Shown piece by piece: positions 54,014 through 64,000 of a stretch of 64,000 nucleotides of DNA (its first letter is position 1; each line of letters starts with the position of its first letter). The stretch is from NCBI GenBank assembly GCA_944470555.2, contig OX104134.1, positions 104,898,701-104,962,700 of the forward strand. Direction: 5' to 3'. The notes below the pieces were generated by a model. That model was not told where the DNA came from and searched no databases. It worked only from the letters and a program-made list of their open reading frames with translations. This DNA is from Heterobilharzia americana (taxonomy: Eukaryota > Platyhelminthes > Trematoda > Strigeidida > Schistosomatidae). The position numbers were made by a program, and so were the translations under genes.

Positions 54014-54330
54014 TAAGATTTGTTCTTGGTTTGTCTCACCACTTTAGGAGCTGTCCTGGTGCGAATCCAACAGGAGCAGAGGCCAATCACTAATTATTCG
54101 CATTTGTTATGTACCCACGGATACGAGACCAAGGAATAGTGCGATAGCGTTGTCGGATGAAATCATGTACATACGAGGTCGTGCGAAATGGCACGAATGC
54201 TTGACCGTATACCTTCAGCTTGCAGGGTCTGATATAACTATGAAGGTCAGTATCAATGTTAAATCTTGTCGGACCCTTGGATATTTACTCTGGAGAGGTG
54301 TGTGACGCTACACCGTCTCTGGCTAGTCAC
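54014..54330 (-). repeat. 5' LTR of the Gypsy-type element
   Basis: Minus strand begins near TGTAGCGTCACACACC (54328-54300) and runs through CATTGATACTGACCTTCATAG, GGTCAAGCATTCGTGCC, TTCCTTGGTCTCGTATCCGT to CAGCTCCTAAAG next to the PBS. Shared with 51980-52275, 8930-9340 and 58540-58890. Exact ends are uncertain. Confidence 0.7.
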
Positions 54331-56015
54331 AACTATTCGGGTCCCAGCTCAAGAGCAAAACAGCCACCCTGGTAAGGCCTGAGACATAACTCTGTCGCCT
54401 TCTCGAATATTTCGTCGGAGCCATTTTGGTGTACTTGATTTTTCTCCAAGCAAAGGTTTACGATTAAGTAGTTCTTATCTGGATGTAAGAGGATAAGTAG
54501 CCACCCATCCACTTCAGTGGTTGGGCTCACCTGAATTCGGGAGGGGAGACGACAAGGATCTGTGGTCCTTGTTCGCTGCGGGCCATTAATGAGTAGGGGC
54601 TCTAAATGTGTCACTGAGGATGGCTTCTCGATCTTTTTCAATATTTGGGTGGGGGAAAACTCTTTTATCGAAGGACCACACTTCGTGTTGGAAGTCAGCA
54701 GGCTTTAACTTGTAGAATCCGGGGGACTGACACGGTTTTTTGAACGACAGCAATAGCCATCTGCCACTGCATTTCCCCAAAATCTTCAGATCGTCAGTAT
54801 AGAATGGAGGACGAGAATTTTTAAAAATGAACTGCTTCCTACGCATACCAGTGGGCTAATTTTCTCACAAAGTATGTCATGATAAACCTGTCTAGAGCCC
54901 TAGAGAGGTCAGGCAGCTCATTTCAGACGAGTATTTCTGCTCAGAAAGGGGTTTTCAGCCACCCCATACTATCAACAAATCGGTGCTGCCTGACCTACCG
55001 TGCAAATTGCAGTGCTGGCGGTCGACCAACACAATCACGACATGGGTCAGCGACTTCGTTCTCCCTTACCTTCTAAGCTTAGGAGACTAGAAAGATTGAT
55101 CTGCAGCTTAACTTTGAAGTTGTACGTTTGTTCGATCGGACTACAATTGGGTTGTGTTTGCCTGCTGGCAGATAGTAGTCCAATATCCTCTAAATAAAAC
55201 GCCATGTAACTTCACTTTGTCTTCTTGTTTCTCTGGTATGTTTAGTGTTGAGTTACGCAACATTATTTGTGAAGCATGATCGCATACACCAGTCGGTCAC
55301 ACTATTCATTGCAGGAGCTGCCTTTTGGAGAGCTTTGATATACAGTCAAGTTAGTTGTGAAGACTCTCAGGAAACAGCGGAAAGCCTGAAATCGCTCACT
55401 TCAAGTACTTTTGTCAGCAATTCCTAATATCAAAGACGCATTTCTTGATCGAAATGTAATTTAAGGTGTTCTTATAAGGCTGTTGTTGAAAGGAGATAAA
55501 AGAAATCCGCAAGCTGCATCAAGGAAAAATTATATCAGACGAGGCAACTTGCAGGAGAGGGAAGTTCCTATTTCTTTGGTCCTGATGGAGCCATACGCAC
55601 ACCTTGATTCGAGTACATGAAAAATTTAGTTGTTCTTCCGCGGTGACCTTTACTCACACTATTTAGATGTGAGGCGTTTCTGTGATAAAGTTGAAGGAAA
55701 ATATTTTTGCCTTTAAAAATATCCACAGTGAGCAGTCGCATTGGTAGTCAAACAGCTTTTCTAACCAGTCGTAAACGCCTAGGAGCAGATGGAACACGTG
55801 GGCTACGGAAACCTCATTTTATACACACGGGTGTCCAAATACATTCTCATTGGTCCAGAACACATAGATAGTGGCGATGTCAGTTAACGACTAAGTGAGA
55901 AGAGGAAGAGGGGCAGTGAACGTTTAGTGCGTTTCTTCGAGAAGTTTAAATGGGGGAAGAAATCGCTTTTCAAGTTGTTGCTATGAAACTAGGTTCTGAC
56001 CGATAATTTTTGTTC
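54331..56015. other. Stretch with unassigned open frames
   Basis: Two overlapping minus frames (54586-54846, 86 codons; 54333-54641, 102 codons) lie directly upstream of the 5' LTR in the same direction. Base composition is less AT-rich than the left half of the window, which suggests old repeats. No family motif was recognised, and no gene is called. Confidence 0.3.
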
Positions 56016-56019
56016 ACGT

Positions 56020-56335
56020 ACATCGTGGAAAGGTGTAGCAGCAAGTTTTATTTTCTGGCCGTAGGGGTCCAGGGGCCTACGGACTGACATCTGGCAAAAT
56101 ATGAGGCTCAGCTTCGGTAGACCTTTCCAGAGGGGCCCTAGTCTTAACATGCCACATCTAGAGAACTAGTCTAAACCGTGGGCATTTCCTAGTGTTCTTA
56201 GTGTGGAATAGGACTTTGCATCTCCAAGGTTAAGTCTGCTGCTTATTCGCAGACCACGTAAAATAAACGGGCAGTATTCTAAAAGAGAATGAATGCATAC
56301 TTTGTAGAGTAGGACCGTTGATTTAGTATCATTAA
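56020..56335 (-). mobile_element. CR1-like LINE fragment (RT C-terminal region)
   Basis: Minus strand from 56330: LYKVCIHSLLEYCPFILRGL, RISSRLNLGDAKSYSTL, then FSRCGMLRLGPLWKGLPKLS, matching the order LYK..VR..LEYC..., ...RC..L.LEPLW.RRLK.. of schistosome CR1/SR1-type RTs. No catalytic motif is included. Old and frame-broken. Confidence 0.6.
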
Positions 56336-58535
56336 GGTTACGAATGGTGCATTCTAGTAGTGTACGTGGTTATCCGAAGCTAATTAGAGATCTGTTTCGA
56401 ACACTTATTTGCGCTTGCAAACTTCAGTTTACGTTTCGACTTAAATTATGCTAAAGTAGGATATCTAAGTTAATCTAAATTGCTGTTTGATTCATTTCTC
56501 TCTAGCACTGATGACGCTGTTGTTAGTTGCAAACGACATCAGAAGCCATCTACATAAAATTGAATATGTACAGCGAAGCACATATGCAATCTGATGTCAC
56601 GCCTTGAACTAAATGGTACTCAGCTGTATTGTTTACTTGGGAACTAATGTTTAGGCTTCATTCACTTTCTTCGTGGTGTCAGGCGTAATACGTCTGGTCA
56701 GGTTGGATACATGCATTTTGCTTGGAGGAAATTATAGATACCAAAACGTAAATAAATTCGCTCTCATCCAAGAGGTAACTTCTGTGAGTCAGCAGTCTGG
56801 CGGACGACACACTGTGATTTAAACAGATATATGCTAGCCACGGACCTCAGTAAGAGCCCTGTCGCCCACTGGGCTGCGGGTATTCCCAGTTGGCAGGTCA
56901 CAGTCAAGGCGCAAAGTGCTACCGGACTTAAACGATGACCACTACCAGCCGGATGATACCAAAATGAGATGTTGCAAGGGTTTAGGGGCTTATGAAGCAA
57001 CAGCGGCTGGCCAATTTAATCACGGATAGGGATCTGCGAGGAATTACAAGTATCAATAAATGAATGAAAAATGGAGTACAGATGTAGTACAGCAACTGCA
57101 TAATGGTTATCAGCGACAAGTTCTACGCAAAAATTCGTTTGGCAAATAGTACTGAGCTACTGTCCATTAAATCAAAAGGGAAATCTGTTGCGAAATCATA
57201 TCCTAAAGTATTATCGACCTTTTAATATCAGATAGTGGTTTCACAAAGTAAATTCAGATGTATGCGACTCCTATTGCGACATTAGTGAAATTAGATAGAA
57301 GAACACAAGGAATCGATCTCTATTTCTACCTGGTTCCTAATACTCAACCTCTAATTTAAGCTATATTACATGGTTCATTGGATTTACCAAGCGCATATCA
57401 CCTATGTGTCAGGAAAACACCCTAATCTTGATTGCTTATGAATTCTGCTCGACTGGACCTCGACTGAATTTGCCGCTAGTAATACCCCTCTCAGCACATT
57501 CGTGTGTAAGCATTGGCTCTTTGGTTTGGCAGTTTCACTTGCAATCCGAAGGAAGGCAATATGTCTGATTGGGGTTGGATCAGATGCTATGTGATTAAGA
57601 TAGCCTAGTGATTCCTTCTGTAGGCGCCGAATTGCAAAACAACCGTATTTTTAGGCTTTTTAGTTGTTTCCGTCATGCAGAAGTATCAGTTCAAGATACG
57701 TTTCACGCTTTGGACACAGATGGACTTCTCGCCAAAGGAAAAGATCTTTTAATTGGGGCGCCACTCCGACCATTTCAGCCGCAGTACTGGTGTAGGACGG
57801 CACTCCTGCTACGTGTGCGTAGGTTAATCATTTGACAGCCACCGATTTCATATGATTCAATCCTGTGTGAAAAATGTACCGTATCATTTCGCATTGTTGT
57901 CTCTGAGCTAGGAGACTCATCAGCAAGATGCATTTTCATCGGTTTTAAGTGGCTGAAGGTACTTGGCAGGCACTTATGGATCCTAATTTCACATTTTTAA
58001 CCGTATTAAAAAACTCTTTGACAGAATTCGGTCACGATAACGTGACCGTGAACAACGTATGAACAATACTCATGTTTACTCCGACTCGGGAAAACCCGGT
58101 GACAATTTTAAAATAACGTCAACTTTTCAGGCCAGTTTTTCACCGGGATTTCTTCCACATACGTATTTTTTGAAACTCTAATTGCCCGAATGGTTCATTA
58201 TTTTGTGTAATCCAACCTTCATTTTCCTGCTATTTAACCTACATCAACTGCCTGAATATCTGCAATGCCATTATGCCTTCCTTATTCCAATCATCACAGG
58301 GATGCATACTTGCACTACTAATATCGTCACAGCTGCTAACTGCACAATTTACTACCTTGCTATCACAGAGCGAAGGGCCGACCATGTTTGGTTCGATGTT
58401 ATGTATACAGGCACAATTGTGTATCTCATGGTGAGGCCTGAATTAAAAGAGATGTCTTTCGCTTGCATGTCTTGCTGTAGCCTGAAATATGGGACTTTTG
58501 GCACTGCTACCGATACATGGATGTATCACGGAACC
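56336..58535. other. Stretch without recognised genes
   Basis: Includes the 133-codon plus frame 58182-58583, which runs into the LTR at 58540 and shows no recognisable domain, and a minus frame at 56764-57000. No supported feature. Confidence 0.3.
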
Positions 58536-58539
58536 ACTA

Positions 58540-58890
58540 TAAGTACTATAGCGTCACACACTTCCCCAAAGTCAGTAGCCTAGGGTTTGACGACTTTCGA
58601 CATTGATGCTGACCCTGATAGTTTAACTGGACTCGCTAAGCTGAAGGCACCCGGTCAAGCATCCTCGCCATTTGGCACGCTGTCGTGTTACGTTGCACTG
58701 CTCGTACTATACTCTCTAGCCAGTTAGTTGGAACGCATCGGTATCTTGGCACAGCCATCCAAATATACTATTCCATCCGACTACGCTATTGTGTTCTTTC
58801 TTGGTCTCGTATTCGTGGGTATATAACAAGTCAAAATGATTGGTGATCTGTCTTTGCTTCTGTCAAGTTCGCATCAGGACAAATCCTAAA
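58540..58890 (+). repeat. LTR of the Gypsy-type family, plus orientation
   Basis: Begins near TATAGCGTCACACACTTCCC and runs through CATTGATGCTGACCCTGATAG, GGTCAAGCATCCTCGCCATT, TTAGTTGGAACGCATCGGTA and TTCTTGGTCTCGTATTCGTG to GGACAAATCCTAAAG. No gag follows, so it is a solo LTR or a broken copy. Confidence 0.72.
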
Positions 58891-60875
58891 GTACTAAAAG
58901 GACAAGTTAGAATGCCTAGTGTGAGTGAATACCCTCTGAGTTCTGTGTAAGAACGGGGGGAACATCATTATATGCTTGATGTTTTTCACTTTCGTCTCTT
59001 GATGGTCTAGTTCTATTTGAGCAGTCTCTTAGGCTGTTATCTTTAATATGTTTAAGCGCTACACCGGCTTCTTCCTTCCCTTTTGACTGAAGTTAGTAAA
59101 TTACATAAATGTTTCATTTGGTATACAGTCCTTTGGTGCCACACCAAATTAGCCTACTCTCTTGCTAGTACGTGTGAACAGCCTGACTGCAACAATTGCA
59201 GCGATAATTTGAGCATCCTCCCCTCAAACTTCATACTGCAGAACCAGTGGTTGGTCAGTGACTATCATAATATGTGAAACAAAAGGAATATGCCGGTTTC
59301 ATATGGCACTTTCATATGATTAATGAATTGTCGAGCTCGTTACATCTTGTTTTTACCTAGTGATCAATGAGCTTCATACGGTCCGTCCACAACTGTTATC
59401 CAGTTGTCTGGCTTTGATTACATTCCCTTGCACGTAGATTAGAGGGTACCAACAAGCTCCGTAGAGCTGCTCAGACATAATTGCGCTACAGGACACGGAC
59501 GAGTTATATCTCTATGACAGTCAGTAATGGAGGCTGAAAAGGCGCGAAGTTTCATTGCCCTTCCGTGTGGTTGTAAAAGCGCTGCTGCGAGAAGTGGACA
59601 AGTGACCCGCACCCAAAGATTTTGACCACCAAAACGTCACAATTTGCATGTTCCGCAAAATAAAAGTTTTTGGAGTAAATAGCTTGACCGGCCTTCGGCA
59701 CCTGGGTGCTTGCTCTCAAAAAGTTCACGATTAATTCTCTTATGGACATTCTTTTACGGATGGAAAAGATAGCCGGTCAGCAGGTATACACAAAGAAGAT
59801 TCTCATTAGTCCATTCCATTGAAACTTACTTGATCAATACAAGCGAGTTGAAGTTGATCTAGCATTATCCTCCCCTAGAAAATAGCATAAGTTGAATCTT
59901 GACCCACCATTAAGACTCACGCAATCCCCTCGGAGAGTGCAAATTCCGATTCACAGTTGAGGGTATATTGATATTCAATAAGGCAGACTCCCAAGGATTT
60001 CAGTCATCAGGTCAGGCTAGATGTACGAAGCCTTCTCATCGTTTACTCCCACTGGATCTGCCATGGCGTAATAAAATGGCAACATGTTGCGGTAGAAAAC
60101 CACGAATGACGTTTACGTCACCACATCCATGAAGTTGAAGAAGTTACAGAGAATCCTGTGTACTCAAGAAAAACAGACACACAAAACAGAAGAGCCCAAC
60201 ATAATTGGCTCTCAGTATGCAGTAGCAGATGTCGCTTATTCTCACTGACAATTACCAGTAACCTTGTTGATACTGACTCATTGGCTATTGTCACTCGCGG
60301 AACAGCTGCCTAGCCACCGGAAATTCAGCCAGAGAGCGCAGCTGAAAAAAACGAATGTCTGCCACCAAAGATGCCTGCTGATGCGAAATGACGCTAACTG
60401 ATAATTACGCACTCAGTACATTTCCCGATATTGGTACATACTATAAGCGCAAGGTTAAGGGGACATGAAAAGTTACGTGGAAGGCCTCCAGTTGGTGACC
60501 ACCTTACCGTCCTGCGCATCCACAAATCGTACTGTATGGACATAAGGTTTAGCAATGTAGCACAAGTTGCACAGTTAGTTGACTCAAACGAGTGGCCTGT
60601 GACTAATGTCCAAGTTTTGGCTGGGCTAAAAAACTCAACCCGGCACAAAAAACAATGCTTGATTGCGTCACCTCTAAAATGTGCGAATTCCTAGACCAAT
60701 AGATCTATGAGCTCTCACATGGAATGAAGGACAGCGTACCGTCAAACGGGCACTTTATTGTAGTATGTAGGCAAGTGAGCATCGGTCTTTCTGTGCTGGT
60801 ACACTCAACCAGCGAGATATTTTACAGGCGAAGAACAATGTATCAGAGCATTGGAAGACGATTCAGCAAGCGTAG
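58891..60875. other. Stretch without recognised genes
   Basis: Frames on both strands overlap at 60394-60694, but neither carries a known motif. Composition is mixed; probably old repeats. Confidence 0.3.
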
Positions 60876-60879
60876 GGAA

Positions 60880-62230
60880 TACCTGCCTTTATAGCCTTCT
60901 ACCTTGTCCTCCGAGGTGTTCCGACCTGGTAGAAGGGAAAAGAGAAGATACACCAGGTTTAGTCATTCCTTAGAATCCTGGGTAGGTATCCCTCTGTCTG
61001 TAGTAGAATGAACTGAAGAGGCTCGGATCCTTAGGTTGATCTTTATGGGCGAGGCTAACCATCTCAGAGATCATACTAGTGACTGTCCCCTGAATTCTTC
61101 CTGGAAGGTATGAGTCACCTTCCGGACCAGTTTACGGCCTGTGCACAGTTTTCCGGTTTAAACCTAACTAAGAATGTGTATGAGGTGGTGAACATATTGC
61201 CACTTATTTTCGTAGGCGTTCTACGTAATGCCCATAGGCTCCTGAAACTCCAAGCTGCTACCAAAGACGGTGTGCCACGGTTTTCAAGTTATGAATCAGT
61301 GACTCCTAGGTTATGGTGGGTCGGCATGGCGGTAGAGGAGTCTCACCAATGTCGTGTATGCTACCATATGCGTGCCCCAAGTGCATACTCACATGTTTGT
61401 CTACTTTGATGGGCATTGGCCACTCATCTGGCCAGGTAAACAAGCTGTTTGGGTCTGTCTTAAGCGCACGTGTTTCCTTGTCACCCCTAATTTCCCGCCA
61501 AAAATTTCAGCAACGGCGTAGAGAACAGTAAGGGATTTCGTGATATTTGACAGCTCATTTACATATAAAAGAAATAGCAAAGGATCTAGGAACGTGCCTT
61601 ATGGCACTCTGCGCTCTGCCAACTTCTGAGAGGAGAGTTGATCCCTATGCCGTCGCCTATCAACGAGGAACTGTGCGCCATGCAAGCAGACTGCCAGTGG
61701 CTCCAAAACCTTCCAGCTTTGAGCGTCAGGTGTCTTGTCGAACGCCTCACTAAAGCCTATGGTATGACATCTACAGGTGTCCTATCATCCTCAGAATTAA
61801 CCCAAATTCCCTGACTGTAAGTGGGTTCGACAAACAAGAGAAATTTCCGCGAAAGTGATGCTGCCAACGAGATAATAGAGTGTTGCCATCTAAGTGGACT
61901 GTGATGGCTTTCTTCATCGCTCTTTCTGGTATTTTTGCTGCAGTAGTAGCCAAGCTTGTCGGTCTGCAATCTGATGAGTGCTGTCTAGAAGGTGCATGTA
62001 GATAGGTGTGACTGTGGCATCCTTTCAGTCATAAGAAAGTGTCATTTCACTGAGGGACAGTAAATATAGTAGTCAATGGGCCAGCTAAAAAGAGTCTAAG
62101 CTCTTTGAGTAGCTCTGGGTGCAGCTTATCAGGTCCTGTTGATTTTTACACGTCTAGATTCCTAATGTCCAAAATACGATTCGTTAACTAAATTACTGCG
62201 ATTACAGAACGAGTGTGAAAATTATGTGAT
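60880..62230 (-). mobile_element. CR1-like LINE, RT region, degraded (copy 1)
   Basis: Minus strand from 62230: ILDIRNLDV and QQDLISCTQSYSKSL (pattern LDV.KS.GPD.LHP.LLKEL), SLATTAAKIPERAMKKA (pattern SLTSV.CK.LE), VHLDGNTLLSRWQHHFRGNF with CLSNPLTVREFGL (fingers, 61953-61800), VDVIP then FSEAFDKTPD (motif A; 61775-61735). DPLLFLLYVNELSNITKSL (about 61600-61540) is the segment after motif B. Thumb pieces follow: SFRSLWALRRTPTKISGNMF (61255-61195), CAQAVN, and a decayed C-terminus to 60880. The FADD motif is unreadable. Confidence 0.82.
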
Positions 62231-62335
62231 TCATTTTTTAATACACTCGGAACAAGCCAGAAAACGTCTTCCGATAACATGAATGTAGATCCATCAAAAA
62301 ATGAAATTCAATGTTTAGAGTTTATTTGAAGCTAT
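62231..62335. other. Spacer with AATAAA on the minus strand
   Basis: The minus strand contains TTCAAATAAACTC (62325-62310) just after the stop of the 62336-62560 frame; a possible polyadenylation signal for it. Confidence 0.35.
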
Positions 62336-62560
62336 TTAATTAGCTTGACCTCTTCCTCTGGCGACCGCTTTGGTTGAAACTCCTGATGGTAAGCATGTTT
62401 TTCCTAGCGATCTAAGGTAGGTGACTTTATTTTTGTGGTAAATATAATGAATGGCAGCATCAAATAACCTCAAAAAATCCATTAGATCCTCTGTGCTGTC
62501 ATAATACATCCCAGTACCAAAAATGTATGTATAAAGGAAAATGCTGACTAGTTTACTCAC
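62336..62560 (-). CDS. Possible terminal exon of an unidentified gene
   Basis: An open minus frame ends at TAA 62338-62336. It has a non-repetitive amino acid mix: FGTGMYYDSTEDLMDFLRLF, DAAIHYIYHKNKVTYLRSLG, then a basic end AVARGRGQAN. An AATAAA lies about 20 bases beyond the stop. The frame is open for a few codons before its first Met, so the ATG may be internal and the true start an exon border; an AG preceded by CTAGTC near 62535 could be an acceptor but lacks a good pyrimidine tract. It sits between two dead LINE fragments, so it could also be a retrocopy. I do not recognise the protein. Confidence 0.3.
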   Translation of the reverse strand: MSKLVSIFLYTYIFGTGMYYDSTEDLMDFLRLFDAAIHYIYHKNKVTYLRSLGKTCLPSGVSTKAVARGRGQAN

Positions 62561-62754
62561 ATATGTTGTAGTCTTTCACTGGAATAACCAGAAGTGATAA
62601 ATTGTGACGAATGCATTCAAGGGTGACTGCTGGACCCACGCTTGTCACTAATAATTTTGTATTGCCGTATGGGAGTGGTACTTTTTTATACATAGATTTC
62701 AGTTATAAGGATAGTAGGCTAGTTGGCCTGTGTTAATCCTTGCAGAAGATATCT

Positions 62755-63330
62755 CTGTAAAGATCTAGTTTCTTCTTAAACCTGTTAACGGAAGGCGCTG
62801 ATACCGCCTACTGAGGTAAGGAGTTCCAGTCATTGACAACACGATGTGAGAAACGCAGATTCACGCTAAGTTGGTTCGATCGCGGTTTTTGAATTTTCTT
62901 GTGAAGCCCTTTGAAGATAGTCAGCCCTTGTAGGAGCGAAGATATAGGACATCAGTACCAAAGTCATTATTAAAAATACGTAATGGTAGTATAGGATCAC
63001 CCGTTTCCTACGAAAAGACAGTGGGGATAAGTTTAGCTGATCAGGTCCTTACTCATAGAACAGATTCGAAAAGCCTGTCACAAGCTTAGTATCTACTTTT
63101 TGAACACGCTCGAGTGTGCCAGCATCCCTTCTTAGGCATGCACTGGCTGCCTGAATGCAGTATTCCAAGTGAGGTCTAACGTAAGTAGAATATTCTGAAC
63201 ATGTCCTAGTCAAAACTTTTGAAAGCTCTGCGTAAGGACCATAATACGCGAAAGCCCTTTGCTACATCTGCATTACAATTTGTCGCGGTCTTCAAATCAT
63301 GGCGAATGATGGCACCCTAGTCTTTTAGTT
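62755..63330 (-). mobile_element. CR1-like LINE, RT C-terminal region (copy 2)
   Basis: Minus strand from about 63190: TYVRPHLEYCIQAASACLRR, DAGTLERVQKVDTKLVTGFS, then LSPLSFRRKRVILYYHYV and the terminal pattern FLTSCCQ..ELLTS, SAPSVNRFKKKLDLYRDIF ending at 62755. These match the 3' half of CR1-type ORF2 proteins (VRP.LEY..Q...LERVQ.. and N.FK..LD). It is separate from copy 1: its C-terminus lies upstream of the N-terminal side of copy 1. Confidence 0.85.
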
Positions 63331-63339
63331 CAAAGACTA

Positions 63340-64000
63340 GGAGTAGTGGTGTCATCATCATCATCATCATCATTATCAACATAGGACCAGGCATTACTGC
63401 GTAACGGTCCGAGTTGCCACACCTCATATCAGCACATCAAGTAAAAAGGTAGTGAGGTGAAGGATGAAGATAAGTGAATGCAGTCAAAAGAAATATAAAG
63501 TATGAGAAGAAAGGAAAGAGGAGTGACAAAATAGTGAGATTCGGTATAGCGTTGTTAAGATGAGGATAATGTGTGTATACATCTGCGCCACTGACTTCGG
63601 TTCTGAGCCATATCACCTAGGGTCTCCAACCACTGGTTCCTCTTGTCCCGTGGACCCCAACCACCTAGTCTGCATCGTCCTACATGGCTTAAACCAACAG
63701 TCAGAGACTTCATACATTGGTGCCATGTTTTAGTCTGGCCACCTCGGGCCTTTTTCCAGCCTGAACCCACCTCAGCCAACATTGTGTGACGAGGCAATCG
63801 GTGACTAGGCATACGTAGTACGTGTCCCAACCATCTCAGTCGATGAAGGTTCACAACCTCGTCGACTGACTTACCTCTTCTCCCTAAAACTCTACACCTA
63901 ACTTCTGCATTACTCACATGGTGACACCACGGAATACGTCCTATACTACGAAGGCAACGGTGGTCAAATACCTGTAACCTTCTCATGTCTTCCACTTTCA
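63340..64000 (-). mobile_element. Second-type LINE, C-terminus and 3' tail, runs off the window
   Basis: One long frame (63995-63555, 146 codons, open to the window edge): MEDMRRLQVFDHRCLRSIGR, HHVSNAEVRCRVLGRRGKSV, LRWLGHVLRMPSHRLPRHTM, GWKKARGGQTKTWHQCMKSL, and DMAQNRSQWRRCIHTLSSS. This is the C-terminal region of schistosome endonuclease-RT LINEs. The 3' UTR (63555-63378) ends in a (GAT)n repeat at 63377-63352. It is the intact version of the end of the element at 43505-44880. As the frame is unbroken for 440 bp, this is among the youngest elements of the window. The RT itself would lie beyond position 64000. Confidence 0.9.

Noticed and set aside
58182..58583. 133-codon plus frame as a gene
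   Set aside because: It enters the LTR at 58540, shows no domain, and could be chance in a less AT-rich stretch.
1..64000. CRISPR arrays, operons or bacterial origin
   Set aside because: No regularly spaced direct repeats, no ribosome-binding-site-led gene runs, and LINE, PLE and SINE content shows a eukaryotic nuclear genome.

Overview
The window reads as non-coding, repeat-dense nuclear DNA of a blood fluke (family Schistosomatidae). The base composition is AT-rich, there are no operons or dense gene runs, and the recognisable sequence is almost all degraded retroelements. The strongest taxonomic clue is a set of short tRNA-headed repeats carrying a hammerhead-ribozyme core with stem I ATCCAG/CTGGAT, the signature of the schistosome Sm-alpha repeat. 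Penelope-like elements (PLEs), an SR2/RTE-type LINE and CR1-like LINEs, all common in schistosomes, fit this. The species cannot be fixed from the window.

Layout. 1-1.4 kb: one probable host-gene remnant, a last exon resembling adenylate kinase 2. 1.9-4.1 kb: two PLE remnants in tandem on the minus strand. 7.8-12.9 kb: a PLE 3'-end hairpin, a retroviral-type LTR fragment, a plus-strand PLE, a hammerhead with an intact core, and Sm-alpha copies. 13-22.6 kb: hammerhead repeats of two families, many in inverted pairs, two minus-strand PLEs and a small TIR element. 25.8-29.1 kb: a plus-strand PLE interrupted by a second PLE carrying two 607-bp inverted arms that look identical. 32.66-36.0 kb: an essentially full-length but frameshifted RTE/SR2 LINE with a 15-bp target-site duplication. 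36.7-51.3 kb: hammerhead SINEs, a third tRNA-like SINE family, a degraded LINE of a second type, and three more PLE pieces. 51.7-52.0 kb: an assembly gap. 52-54.3 kb: a Gypsy-type LTR element with gag, protease and only the beginning of the reverse transcriptase. 56-64 kb: CR1-like fragments, another LTR, a possible terminal exon, and the C-terminal end of a second-type LINE running off the window.

No element looks fully functional: nearly every reading frame is broken by stops or frameshifts. Two points stand out. First, there are at least two hammerhead repeat families whose stem I sequences differ on both strands yet still pair, as expected of a selected RNA fold. Second, many repeats, both PLEs and SINEs, occur as inverted fold-back pairs. 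All calls come from reading translations and motifs by eye; no database or folding software was used.
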